The notes under the pieces: generated by a model
What the model saw: the letters and a program-made list of their open reading frames with translations, nothing else
Told to the model about the DNA's origin: nothing
Databases searched by the model: none
In this document: positions 1 to 6,112 of the stretch, piece after piece
How the letters are laid out: each line of letters begins with the position of its first letter
How positions within the stretch are numbered: the first letter of the stretch is position 1
Source of the DNA: an uncultured Phycisphaerae bacterium
GTDB lineage: Bacteria; Planctomycetota; Phycisphaerae; Sedimentisphaerales; Anaerohalosphaeraceae
Direction of reading: 5' to 3'
DNA length: 9,096 bases
NCBI GenBank assembly: GCA_937920485.1
Contig: CALETL010000038.1
Span: 1-9,096 of the forward strand
Made by a program: the position numbers and the translations under genes

Positions 1-96
1 CTGTACGGAACGCTGCTTGCACCTGTTCCAGAACCGGCAACACTTTCCATATTTGCAATTGGTGCGGGATTAATGTTACGCAGAAAACATAAATAA
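1..96 (+). CDS. PEP-CTERM sorting-domain protein, C-terminal end only
   Basis: The reading frame enters from the left edge and stops at TAA (94-96), giving 31 residues. It shows the three parts of a PEP-CTERM tail: Val-Pro-Glu-Pro-Ala at residues 9-13, a hydrophobic stretch (LSIFAIGAGLML), and a basic end RRKHK. In this family the tail is recognised by an exosortase-type membrane protease after Sec export, so the missing part is presumably a secreted or envelope protein. Nothing can be said about its main domain. It is the first of three PEP-CTERM genes in the same orientation, and the next starts 46 bases later with no visible terminator in between. The tail is clear; the identity of the protein is unknown. 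Confidence 0.85.
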   Translation: MYGTLLAPVPEPATLSIFAIGAGLMLRRKHK

Positions 97-142
97 AAAA
101 TACAAAGGGTGATGAAAACTTATTAAAGGAGCTTGGACTACG

Positions 143-781
143 ATGAAGAAAATACTATTTACAATGATGTTAGTTTTAACGTTAGTCTCAAATGCGTATG
201 CCTTATTTGAAGTGCCCGGGACAACACCGACGATGCTTACTACATATGGGGGAACAGCATTTTATTATGGTGTACATGAGAAAGGCCCCGGTGAGTTGGG
301 TGTGGACATGTCCGTTCGTCTTGAGTTTGCTGTCTATAAAGGCGATCAGGCAGCCGAAGTGATTGAAGAGACGGGGTATGGAGGAGACGTCACTGAATAT
401 GTCTATGCGTACCAGTTATTCTGTGATGAAATGACCACCGAATCAATCACTCAGTTATCGCTTTTTAGAAAGGATGGTTTAACTTTAGGTGCAGGTAAAG
501 ATGAGATTCATCAATCGCAAGCTCCTGATGGAATTGAGCCAAAGGAACCGGGTGGTTATTTTAATGCTTTAAACACAGAAGCAATATGGAAATTTGATGA
601 TATGACTTTGGTTGAGGATGAACACTCTTGGTACCTATTTCTTTACAAAGATCAAGGCCCTGTTCTAGGTGACTTTAAAATAAATCCAAGCGGAAATGAT
701 GATATACCGATGGTTCCGGAACCAACAAGTATGGCGCTGTTAATTGGCGGAACTATTCTGTCTCTCAGACGTAGAAAATAA
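143..781 (+). CDS. Exported PEP-CTERM sorting-domain protein, function unknown
   Basis: This 212-residue protein has a Sec signal peptide at 1-20 (MKKILF, a hydrophobic core, and AYA before the likely cleavage site). A polar, acidic body follows at 21-190. The PEP-CTERM tail is at 191-212: VPEP at 191-194, hydrophobic 196-208, and RRRK at the end. The ATG at 143 is preceded by AAAGGAG (125-131), a good ribosome-binding site at slightly long spacing. The body contains a segment with the pattern YVYAYQ-x3-DE (residues 87-96) followed by alternating hydrophobic positions. From memory this resembles a beta-rich region that recurs in planctomycete PEP-CTERM proteins, but I recognise no named domain or catalytic motif. 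A single Cys (94) argues against disulfide-rich architecture. By family it should be exported and released or anchored after tail cleavage. Probably co-transcribed with the PEP-CTERM genes on both sides. Confidence 0.85.
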   Translation: MKKILFTMMLVLTLVSNAYALFEVPGTTPTMLTTYGGTAFYYGVHEKGPGELGVDMSVRLEFAVYKGDQAAEVIEETGYGGDVTEYVYAYQLFCDEMTTESITQLSLFRKDGLTLGAGKDEIHQSQAPDGIEPKEPGGYFNALNTEAIWKFDDMTLVEDEHSWYLFLYKDQGPVLGDFKINPSGNDDIPMVPEPTSMALLIGGTILSLRRRK

Positions 782-816
782 AGGGGAATATATTACTCCT
801 TTTGGGGGCAACTAAA

Positions 817-1461
817 ATGAAAAACCATATGCATATAATGAGTTTGCTTCTTTTATTGTCTTTGTCGATAGCGGCACAGGGCAATGAGGGCGACTATGCT
901 CTTTTGATTCAGGCCAGTCCGCCGGATGCAGGCACGGTAGCTCCTGGTATGGGTGTTCATAAAATTCAAATGGGACAAACGGTGCCTTTGTCTGCAAAGC
1001 CGAAGCAAGGTTATCGCTTTCTGTACTGGCTTGGTGACGTGGCATCAACCAGCGGCGTCGATACCACTATTTCTATCGATTCACCAAAACTGGTGGTTGC
1101 TGTTTTTGCCAGAGAAGACTTTGAAGAAGAACTGCCCAATGCCGGGATCGTTGATGGTCAACATGCGCCGGGCGGCAGAGGCGGCGTCAACCCGATTCAG
1201 TCTCCGAGTTCTGTGAATATTGGCGGTCGTTTTGATGATGGCAATTTTCCATTCATTCCGTCTCAGTCTCCCATATTTCCAAACATCCCTGATATTCCGA
1301 ATGTCCCTGATGTACCGGATGATAATGTTGATGACATTCCGGTTCCAGGCGATGATGACGATATTCCGGTTCCCGGTGATAATGAAATTCCGGAACCTGC
1401 GACCATTGTTTTGTTTGGGTTGGGTTCAGGTTTTCTGTTAAGACGGAGAAAAAAAATGTAA
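817..1461 (+). CDS. PEP-CTERM protein with InlB-like repeat domain and Asp/Pro-rich stalk
   Basis: Read from the ATG at 817 the protein has 214 residues. The in-frame TTG at 802 would add five residues (MGATK) before a normal signal peptide, and a G-run (804-808) sits 8 bases ahead of the ATG, so ATG is preferred. Regions in order: signal peptide 1-21; about 27-99 a domain with the hallmarks of the divergent InlB B-repeat family (ASPPDAGTV, a 'G-x-TV-x-L-x-A-x-P' strand, 'GYRFLYWLGDV', and the ending 'VVAVF'); 105-150 a Gly/Pro linker; 150-190 a stalk of repeated I/V-P-D and DDIPVPGDD units; 191-214 the PEP-CTERM tail (IPEPATIVLFGLGSGFLLRR). InlB-type repeats are small beta domains common in bacterial surface proteins, so a surface or matrix role is plausible, but ligand and function are unknown. 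The gene lies 35 bases after the preceding one and is the last before a terminator. Confidence 0.87.
   Translation: MKNHMHIMSLLLLLSLSIAAQGNEGDYALLIQASPPDAGTVAPGMGVHKIQMGQTVPLSAKPKQGYRFLYWLGDVASTSGVDTTISIDSPKLVVAVFAREDFEEELPNAGIVDGQHAPGGRGGVNPIQSPSSVNIGGRFDDGNFPFIPSQSPIFPNIPDIPNVPDVPDDNVDDIPVPGDDDDIPVPGDNEIPEPATIVLFGLGSGFLLRRRKKM
1330..1398 (+). repeat. In-frame tandem coding repeat (DDIPVPGD units)
   Basis: Three adjacent units share the core ATTCCGG with flanking GAT/GAC codons: 1330-1350, 1351-1377 and 1378-1398. The first two contain ATTCCGGTTCC followed by AGGC or CGGT. The third diverges to ATTCCGGAACCT and becomes the Pro-Glu-Pro of the sorting tail. A weaker repeat of the P-D-I/V-P type precedes it from about 1282. 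Unit lengths are multiples of three, so copy number could change without breaking the frame. Confidence 0.7.
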
Positions 1462-1466
1462 GTATT

Positions 1467-1553
1467 CCTCCTCTATAGGCCTCCGATTCGCAATGATAGA
1501 CTTGCATATATAAGAGCGCCCAAGGAAAAATCGGAGATTGGCACCGGAGGAGG
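1467..1553 (+). other. Nested inverted repeats, possible structured RNA
   Basis: Two nested complementary pairs are visible. CCTCCTC (1467-1473) can pair with GAGGAGG (1547-1553), and inside it CTCCGATT (1481-1488) can pair with AATCGGAG (1529-1536). A small GCAA/TTGC pair (1490-1493 with 1502-1505) could form within. The outer right arm contains a strong Shine-Dalgarno-like GGAGG followed 5 bases later by ATG (1559-1561), which after one more codon meets TAG. Only the terminator follows on this strand, so this may be the structured 3' untranslated region of the PEP-CTERM transcript or a small RNA. I do not recognise a known riboswitch class. The pairing is seen; the role is inference. Confidence 0.45.
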
Positions 1554-1563
1554 TGTTGCATGA

Positions 1564-1601
1564 TATAGCCGAACGACAGGTGCGTTCGGCTGTATTTTTT
1601 T
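1564..1601 (+). terminator. Intrinsic terminator of the PEP-CTERM gene cluster
   Basis: AGCCGAACG (1567-1575) pairs perfectly with CGTTCGGCT (1583-1591) around a 7-base loop. The stem can extend by three weaker pairs outward, and it is followed by TTTTTTT (1595-1601). The U-tract is only on the plus-strand transcript, so it terminates transcription from the PEP-CTERM side. On the minus strand the same hairpin lacks a T-tail, so it is not convincing as the end of the topA/GroES-like transcript. Confidence 0.88.
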
Positions 1602-1639
1602 ATATGACTTATTGGTTTTGCGTTTGGTCGTAAGATCGA

Positions 1640-1975
1640 TCAAGTTTTGCGAAAAACCGCGACAACATTTTCAACTTCCACAACAAATAGCCGGTTGTCA
1701 CCTTCAAAGTCAACCGGAATAGCTCCCTTGGGATTAAACAATACTTTGTCATATTGTTTGAGTGGAACTTCGCTGGACATGTCGACTTCTGCCGACACGG
1801 AGACAATTCGGCCGGTGATGGTGGGAATTTCAATATTGTCGGGCAGTTGAATACCGCCTTTGGTTTGTTTCTTGTCCTCGTCCTTACGTATCAGAACGCG
1901 TTTTCCGATGGGCTCTACCGTTTCAAATACATCCGCCTTGATGCTGTCAGTTGATTTTTTTTCATCCTTTGTCAT
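1640..1975 (-). CDS. GroES-like co-chaperonin family protein
   Basis: This 111-residue protein carries a GroES-type fold signature: 'VEPIGKRVLIRKDE' (20-33), equivalent to the first strand of GroES; the mobile loop 'KGGIQLPD' (39-46), where classic GroES has GGI-V/M-L; 'GRIVSVSAEV' (55-64); 'YDKVLFNPKGAIPVDFEG' (75-92); and 'LFVVEVENVVAVF' (96-108). GroES caps the GroEL folding chamber in the cytoplasm, and the loop hydrophobics are what contact GroEL. Differences from standard GroES are a charged N-terminal extension of about 19 residues and divergent sequence overall, so it may be a specialised paralogue rather than the main groES. No groEL is adjacent. Its ATG (1973-1975) lies inside the end of topA, overlapping by 14 bases in another frame with no clear ribosome-binding site of its own, which suggests translational coupling. 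Family assignment is confident; the partner chaperonin is unknown. Confidence 0.8.
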   Translation of the reverse strand: MTKDEKKSTDSIKADVFETVEPIGKRVLIRKDEDKKQTKGGIQLPDNIEIPTITGRIVSVSAEVDMSSEVPLKQYDKVLFNPKGAIPVDFEGDNRLFVVEVENVVAVFRKT

Positions 1976-4361
1976 CGCTTTTTACTTTGCTTTTTGTTTT
2001 CTTTTTCGTTTTTTTGGTTTCTTTCTTAACCGAAGCGATCTTTTTAGCTTCTTCGATGTCAGAAGGCGGCCATTTCCCTTCAGACTGAAGGGCTTTCAGT
2101 TCGTCAAGCTTTTTCATGCTGACAATGGTTCGACATCGCGGGAATTTATTACATCCTAAAAACGGTCCCCGTTTACTCTGTCGAATAACCAACTCGCCGT
2201 CCTTACACTTATAGCACTTAACACCGGACGGTTCGGCCGGCGGCGCCGGTGGCAGGGGGTTGCCTTCTTTGTCCATCTTTAGGATCGTCTTGCATTCCGG
2301 ATATCCCGAACAGCCAAGGAACGGGCCAAATCGCCCCGTTTTTTCGATCAGCGGCTTCTCACAATTGGGGCATTTGTGTTGGCTTTCAATTTCCTCAACC
2401 ATGTTTCCTTCTTTATCACAGGGACATGCATATTTGCATTCCGGATATTTTGAACAGCTCAAAAAACGTCCATTTTTGCCGAAGCGATAAACCATATCTG
2501 CTTTACATTCCGGGCAGGTATATTCGCTGGGCTGCGTTTCCGCCTTGGCGTGCTTCATCTGTTCCGTAGCTTTTTCCAGACTTTCAGTGAAAGGCCCGTA
2601 AAATTCATTCAGAACGGAAACCCATTCCAAGTGCTGGTCTTCAATCTTGTCAAGTTGCTCTTCCATATGACGTGTAAAAGCAATATCCATGACCTGTGGG
2701 AAAAATTCATCCAGCTTATCGGTGACAACTTCTCCGATATCAGTGGCGTGGAATTTTCGCTCAAGCTGTTCGACGTACTTTCGATCCTGTATGGTTGAAA
2801 TAATCGAGGCATACGTACTCGGTCTGCCGATCCCTTCTTTTTCGAGGGCCTTGACAAGCGATGCTTCTGTATAACGGGCCGGTGGTTTGGTAAAGTGTTG
2901 GTCAGCTTTTATCGAAACAGCGCCGAGTTCGTCATTTGCTTTTAAGGCAGGCAGTTGAGGGTCATTGGAAGATGTCGGCCAGATTTTTGTAAATCCGTCG
3001 AATACCAGCACGCGTCCGGTTGTGCGGTATTGACAGGTAAATCCATCGCTGGTGCCTGCGATTTCGATACGCGTAGTATCCCACTGTGCCGCAGACATCT
3101 GGCAGGCGATAAAGCGTTTCCAAATGAGATCATAAAGCTTGAATTGTTCGTCAGATAAAAATTGCTTGATATCCTCGGGGCTTAAATCCGGATCGGTCGG
3201 GCGGACCGCTTCGTGAGCTTCCTGAGCTCCTTTGCCCGAGGCGAACCGGTTGGGTTTTTCAGGGATGTAATCAGGGCCGATTTGGCTGCTGATATAATGT
3301 CGGGCGGCTTCAACGGCTTCATTCGACAGATGGGTACTGTCAGTACGCATGTAGGTGATCAGGCCCAAGGCGCCCATAGAACCCATTTCAATGCCTTCAT
3401 ACAACTGTTGAGCGACACGCATCGTGCGTTTGGCAGTAAAGCCCATGCGGTTGGCCGCGGCCTGTTGCAGAGTTGAGGTAATAAACGGCGGATTGGGCTT
3501 GGATTGGATTCGTCGGGTGATTACATCTGAGACAGAATAGCTTGATTTATTAAGCTTATCGAACAGGTCATGTGCATCTGTTTGGTTGTCAACATGGAAC
3601 TTTTCACCGTTGACGTTGATCAGATCCGCCTTAAATGCGTTGTGTTCGGCCAGCCAATGATTCTGTTCGATTAAGGTACGGCCTTTTTTCTCATCTGGTG
3701 CTGATTCCAGAAATGTCTGCCATTCGCCAGTGAGGTCAGCTTTTAAGTCCGGCGTAAATACAGCCGGAATCAACCAGTATTCCTCGGGAACGAATTGGCG
3801 TATTTCCCGCTCTCGGATGACGATTATCTTGACAGCCACGGACTGTACACGCCCGGCACTGAGACCACGAGCGACTTTTTTCCATAGAATTGGGCTGATT
3901 TGGTAACCTACGATGCGGTCCAGAATACGCCGGGCCTGTTGGGCCATGACACGATCCATATCCAGCTTTCCAGGATTTTCAAATGCTTTTTGAATCGCAT
4001 TTTTGGTAATCGCATTAAAAACAACACGATAGGTATTTTCATCTTTAAGACCGAGGCATTCTTTAAGGTGCCAGGCGATGGCCTCTCCTTCTCGGTCAAG
4101 GTCAGTTGCGAGATAGACATTGGTACATTTTTTTGCAGATGACTTCAATGATGTAACGGTTCGTTTCCGTCCCGGCGAAATGTCGTAGGTGGGTTCAAAA
4201 TTATTCTCGATATCAACATTGATCCCTTTAGAGGGCAGATCGCGAACGTGGCCCATTGAGGCCTTGACCTCAAAATTACTTCCCAAATATTTATTGATCG
4301 TTTTGGCTTTGGCCGGTGACTCAACGATGACTAACGATTTTTCTTTTATTGCTTTTGTCAT
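1962..4361 (-). CDS. topA: DNA topoisomerase I (type IA)
   Basis: This 799-residue enzyme relaxes negative supercoils by cutting and resealing one DNA strand. The TOPRIM domain is at about 8-120, with Glu14 in 'VIVESPAKAKTI' and the metal-binding D87-x-D89-x-E91 in 'ATDLDREGEA'. The catalytic core covers about 130-600 and includes 'GLSAGRVQSVAVK' (166-178) and the active-site Tyr337 in 'GLITYMRTDST'. 'EGIGRPSTYASI' (509-520) is the expected late core motif. Three four-cysteine zinc fingers follow: C616/C619/C636/C642, C664/C667/C684/C690 and C716/C719/C737/C743. A lysine-rich tail (about 773-799) may help DNA binding. The ATG at 4361 is the earliest possible start in frame, because a TAA lies three codons upstream, and 'KSLVIVESPAKA' begins at the usual distance from it. 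No Shine-Dalgarno sits next to the start. It is transcribed from the promoter at 4445-4473 with the GroES-like gene downstream. Confidence 0.98.
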   Translation of the reverse strand: MTKAIKEKSLVIVESPAKAKTINKYLGSNFEVKASMGHVRDLPSKGINVDIENNFEPTYDISPGRKRTVTSLKSSAKKCTNVYLATDLDREGEAIAWHLKECLGLKDENTYRVVFNAITKNAIQKAFENPGKLDMDRVMAQQARRILDRIVGYQISPILWKKVARGLSAGRVQSVAVKIIVIREREIRQFVPEEYWLIPAVFTPDLKADLTGEWQTFLESAPDEKKGRTLIEQNHWLAEHNAFKADLINVNGEKFHVDNQTDAHDLFDKLNKSSYSVSDVITRRIQSKPNPPFITSTLQQAAANRMGFTAKRTMRVAQQLYEGIEMGSMGALGLITYMRTDSTHLSNEAVEAARHYISSQIGPDYIPEKPNRFASGKGAQEAHEAVRPTDPDLSPEDIKQFLSDEQFKLYDLIWKRFIACQMSAAQWDTTRIEIAGTSDGFTCQYRTTGRVLVFDGFTKIWPTSSNDPQLPALKANDELGAVSIKADQHFTKPPARYTEASLVKALEKEGIGRPSTYASIISTIQDRKYVEQLERKFHATDIGEVVTDKLDEFFPQVMDIAFTRHMEEQLDKIEDQHLEWVSVLNEFYGPFTESLEKATEQMKHAKAETQPSEYTCPECKADMVYRFGKNGRFLSCSKYPECKYACPCDKEGNMVEEIESQHKCPNCEKPLIEKTGRFGPFLGCSGYPECKTILKMDKEGNPLPPAPPAEPSGVKCYKCKDGELVIRQSKRGPFLGCNKFPRCRTIVSMKKLDELKALQSEGKWPPSDIEEAKKIASVKKETKKTKKKTKSKVKSDDKG

Positions 4362-4395
4362 AATAGTTTATCAGCTTAATAAATAATTCCTGTAA

Positions 4396-4431
4396 TTAAA
4401 TAACAACCTCCTCTCTTTTACCTTCTTTCAT
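4396..4431 (-). other. topA leader: displaced SD-like sequence and possible 11-codon ORF
   Basis: A near-perfect Shine-Dalgarno-like GAGAGGAGG lies at 4415-4407 on the minus strand, but about 45 bases upstream of the topA ATG, too far to serve it directly. It is inside a very short frame starting with ATG at 4431 and ending at TAA (4398-4396), encoding MKEGKREEVVI. This mini-frame has no ribosome-binding site and would begin only about 7 bases after the predicted transcription start. It may be chance, or part of a leader controlling topA. Weakly supported. Confidence 0.2.
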
Positions 4432-4444
4432 CAGAATAGAGGAT

Positions 4445-4473
4445 ACTTAACAACTTCGGTCAGTAAATGTCAA
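4445..4473 (-). promoter_or_regulatory. Predicted sigma70-type promoter for topA and the GroES-like gene
   Basis: On the minus strand a consensus -35 TTGACA (4473-4468) is followed by exactly 17 bases and then TTAAGT (4450-4445) as a -10. This would give a transcription start near 4438 and a 5' leader of roughly 75 bases before topA. It lies in the 176-base gap between rdgB and topA, and I see no convincing intrinsic terminator for the arg/rdgB transcript in that gap, so some read-through is possible. Confidence 0.6.
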
Positions 4474-4537
4474 GAACTTTCCATATGCAAATTAAACCGG
4501 ATTAAACGGACTCCAACATGGAAATTGAATTTGTTAA

Positions 4538-5167
4538 TCACTCTTTAAGGAGATTCTCCAGCAACGGTTTGAATTTCCGAATGGCATTACCGCGATGGGA
4601 GATTTTGTTTTTTTTATGGTTTTCAAGTTGTGCAGCAGTTTTGTTGAGCGAGGAGATAAAAAAGATCGGATCATAACCAAATCCATTTTCACCAACAGGG
4701 CCGTGATTAATCACACCTTCAACAGTACCTTCAGTTTCGATCAGGACATTTTCTGGGCTCGCAAGGCACAGATAGCACATGAAACGGGCTGAACGTTTTT
4801 CATCGGGGGTATCTTTTAATTTTGCCAGCACTTTTTTGTAATTGGCTGTATCAAGTGCCTTTCGATCTGAGCTATTACATTCATCAACCGCATAGCGAGC
4901 ACTATAAACGCCCGGTGCTCCGTTAAGTGCGTCGATTACAAGACCTGAATCATCAGCGATTGTCCATAGCCCCGTCGCCTTGGCATAACCAAGTGCTTTC
5001 TTGCGTGCGTTATCGATAAAGGTTCTGCCGTCTTCAATTACCTCGGGGATATCGGGATAATCTTTCAGACAGGACCACTCGACCTGCTCATTGACCGTTC
5101 CGAGCAAATCCGACAGTTCAGCCAACTTGCCCGGGTTGGTGCTTGCAAGCAGGATTCGACGCTTCAT
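4538..5167 (-). CDS. rdgB: Non-canonical purine NTP pyrophosphatase (RdgB/HAM1 family)
   Basis: This 209-residue protein hydrolyses dITP, XTP and similar deaminated purine nucleotides to monophosphates, keeping them out of DNA and RNA. Family motifs are all present: 'LLASTNPGK' (6-14, the S/T-x-N-x-x-K phosphate-binding element), 'ADDSG' (71-75, the catalytic acidic pair), 'GAPGVYSAR' (83-91), 'NGFGYDPIFF' (161-170) and 'SHRG' (190-193). The length is typical. The ATG at 5167 gives the usual start MKRRILLAS. An in-frame GTG at 5179 would add four residues (MRIQ), but neither start has a strong ribosome-binding site. The gene starts 28 bases after argF and is probably the last member of the arg transcription unit. 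The linkage to arginine genes has no obvious biochemical reason and may reflect only shared expression. Confidence 0.95.
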   Translation of the reverse strand: MKRRILLASTNPGKLAELSDLLGTVNEQVEWSCLKDYPDIPEVIEDGRTFIDNARKKALGYAKATGLWTIADDSGLVIDALNGAPGVYSARYAVDECNSSDRKALDTANYKKVLAKLKDTPDEKRSARFMCYLCLASPENVLIETEGTVEGVINHGPVGENGFGYDPIFFISSLNKTAAQLENHKKNKISHRGNAIRKFKPLLENLLKE

Positions 5168-5195
5168 CTGAATTCTCACAAAAGGGAGTTTTGAG

Positions 5196-6110
5196 TTATT
5201 TGGCGATTAAATATTTAAGCAGGGCTCGTTGGAAATGCAGCCGATTTTCCGCTTGGTCAAAGACGATGGAGTTTTCCGATTCCATCACGCCGTCGGATAT
5301 TTCATATCCTCTATAAGCTGGCAAGCAGTGCATGATCTTTGCGTCTTTCGGTGCTTTTTCCATTAATGCCTCGTCGACGGAAAATCCGTCAAATGCGGCG
5401 ACTCGCTTGGCCTTCTCTTCTTCCTGACCCATGCTGGTCCAGGTATCGGTATAGACAATCTGTGCATCCATGACCGCCTCGACGGGATCATGGGTTTGGG
5501 TTGCGCAGCCGGGCAGCGTCTTATTGGCAGCGGTCAGCGTTTCGGCGTCCAGTTCATAATCTTTTGGCGATGCACAGACAAACTGCATGTTGAATTTGGC
5601 GCAAACGAACGCCAATGAGCGTGCAACATTGTTACCGTCGCCGATATAGGCCAGTTTCAGGCCCGTAAGATCGCCGCAGTGCTCCCGGATGGTCAAAATA
5701 TCCGCCATTGCCTGACAGGGATGCGACCAGTCACTGAGTGCGTTGATAATCGGTTCGTGGGACCATCGATCCAGTTCGAGAATGGTTTCATGCGAAAAAG
5801 TCCGTGCCATGATCGCATCGACATAACGAGCGAAAACGCGAGCCATATCTTTGGCCGGCTCACGTTTTCCGATGATGCCGATGTCTTCGGGTTTCAGATA
5901 GATGGCGGTTCCGCCCAGATCGGCCATAGCCACCTGGAAACTAACGCGTGTTCGTAAACTTGCTTTTTCGAACAGCATTGCCAGAACCTTACCAGGTAAG
6001 CAGGCGTCCTGCCTGCCGCTCTTATAGAGGGCTTTTAAGTCGCGGCTCAATATGAGCAATTCATTTAATTGATCACCTGTACAGTCTTGGATCGACAAAA
6101 AGCTTTTCAT
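5196..6110 (-). CDS. argF: Ornithine carbamoyltransferase
   Basis: This 304-residue cytoplasmic enzyme transfers the carbamoyl group from carbamoyl phosphate to L-ornithine, giving citrulline, in arginine synthesis. Carbamoyl-phosphate binding is shown by 'SLRTRVSF' (51-58, the S-x-R-T-R motif) and 'HPCQ' (130-133). Ornithine binding is shown by 'DTWTSMG' (222-228), the D-x3-S-M-G element that separates true ornithine transcarbamoylases from aspartate and N-acylornithine relatives. 'MHCLPA' (260-265) holds the conserved active-site Cys262, and 'HFQRALL' (292-298) is the expected C-terminal motif. The length is typical. The ATG at 6110 lies 2 bases after argD, and the GAGGAA (6124-6119) formed by the last argD Glu codons sits 8 bases ahead of it as a ribosome-binding site, so translation is likely coupled. 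The arrangement suits an anabolic enzyme; arcA and arcC of the catabolic pathway are not seen. Confidence 0.96.
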   Translation of the reverse strand: MKSFLSIQDCTGDQLNELLILSRDLKALYKSGRQDACLPGKVLAMLFEKASLRTRVSFQVAMADLGGTAIYLKPEDIGIIGKREPAKDMARVFARYVDAIMARTFSHETILELDRWSHEPIINALSDWSHPCQAMADILTIREHCGDLTGLKLAYIGDGNNVARSLAFVCAKFNMQFVCASPKDYELDAETLTAANKTLPGCATQTHDPVEAVMDAQIVYTDTWTSMGQEEEKAKRVAAFDGFSVDEALMEKAPKDAKIMHCLPAYRGYEISDGVMESENSIVFDQAENRLHFQRALLKYLIAK

Positions 6111-6112
6111 AA

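Noticed and set aside
802..816. TTG at 802 as the start of the third PEP-CTERM gene
   Set aside because: It adds five residues before a standard signal peptide and would place the G-run inside the coding region instead of ahead of the start.
1253..1561. Minus-strand frame of 102 codons opposite the third PEP-CTERM gene
   Set aside because: It is a His/Glu/Tyr-rich shadow of the tandem coding repeats and crosses the structured non-coding region.
1564..1601. Hairpin as a bidirectional terminator also ending the topA/GroES-like transcript
   Set aside because: On the minus strand the stem is preceded by the A-tract and followed by ATATCATGC, so there is no U-tract.
4474..4537. CAAATT/AATTTG and repeated GTTTAAT elements after rdgB as a terminator
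   Set aside because: The stem is short and A/T-rich with a very long loop and no U-tract.
5168..5179. GTG at 5179 as the rdgB start
   Set aside because: It would add MRIQ before the normal family start and has no better ribosome-binding site; not excluded, but ATG 5167 fits the family.
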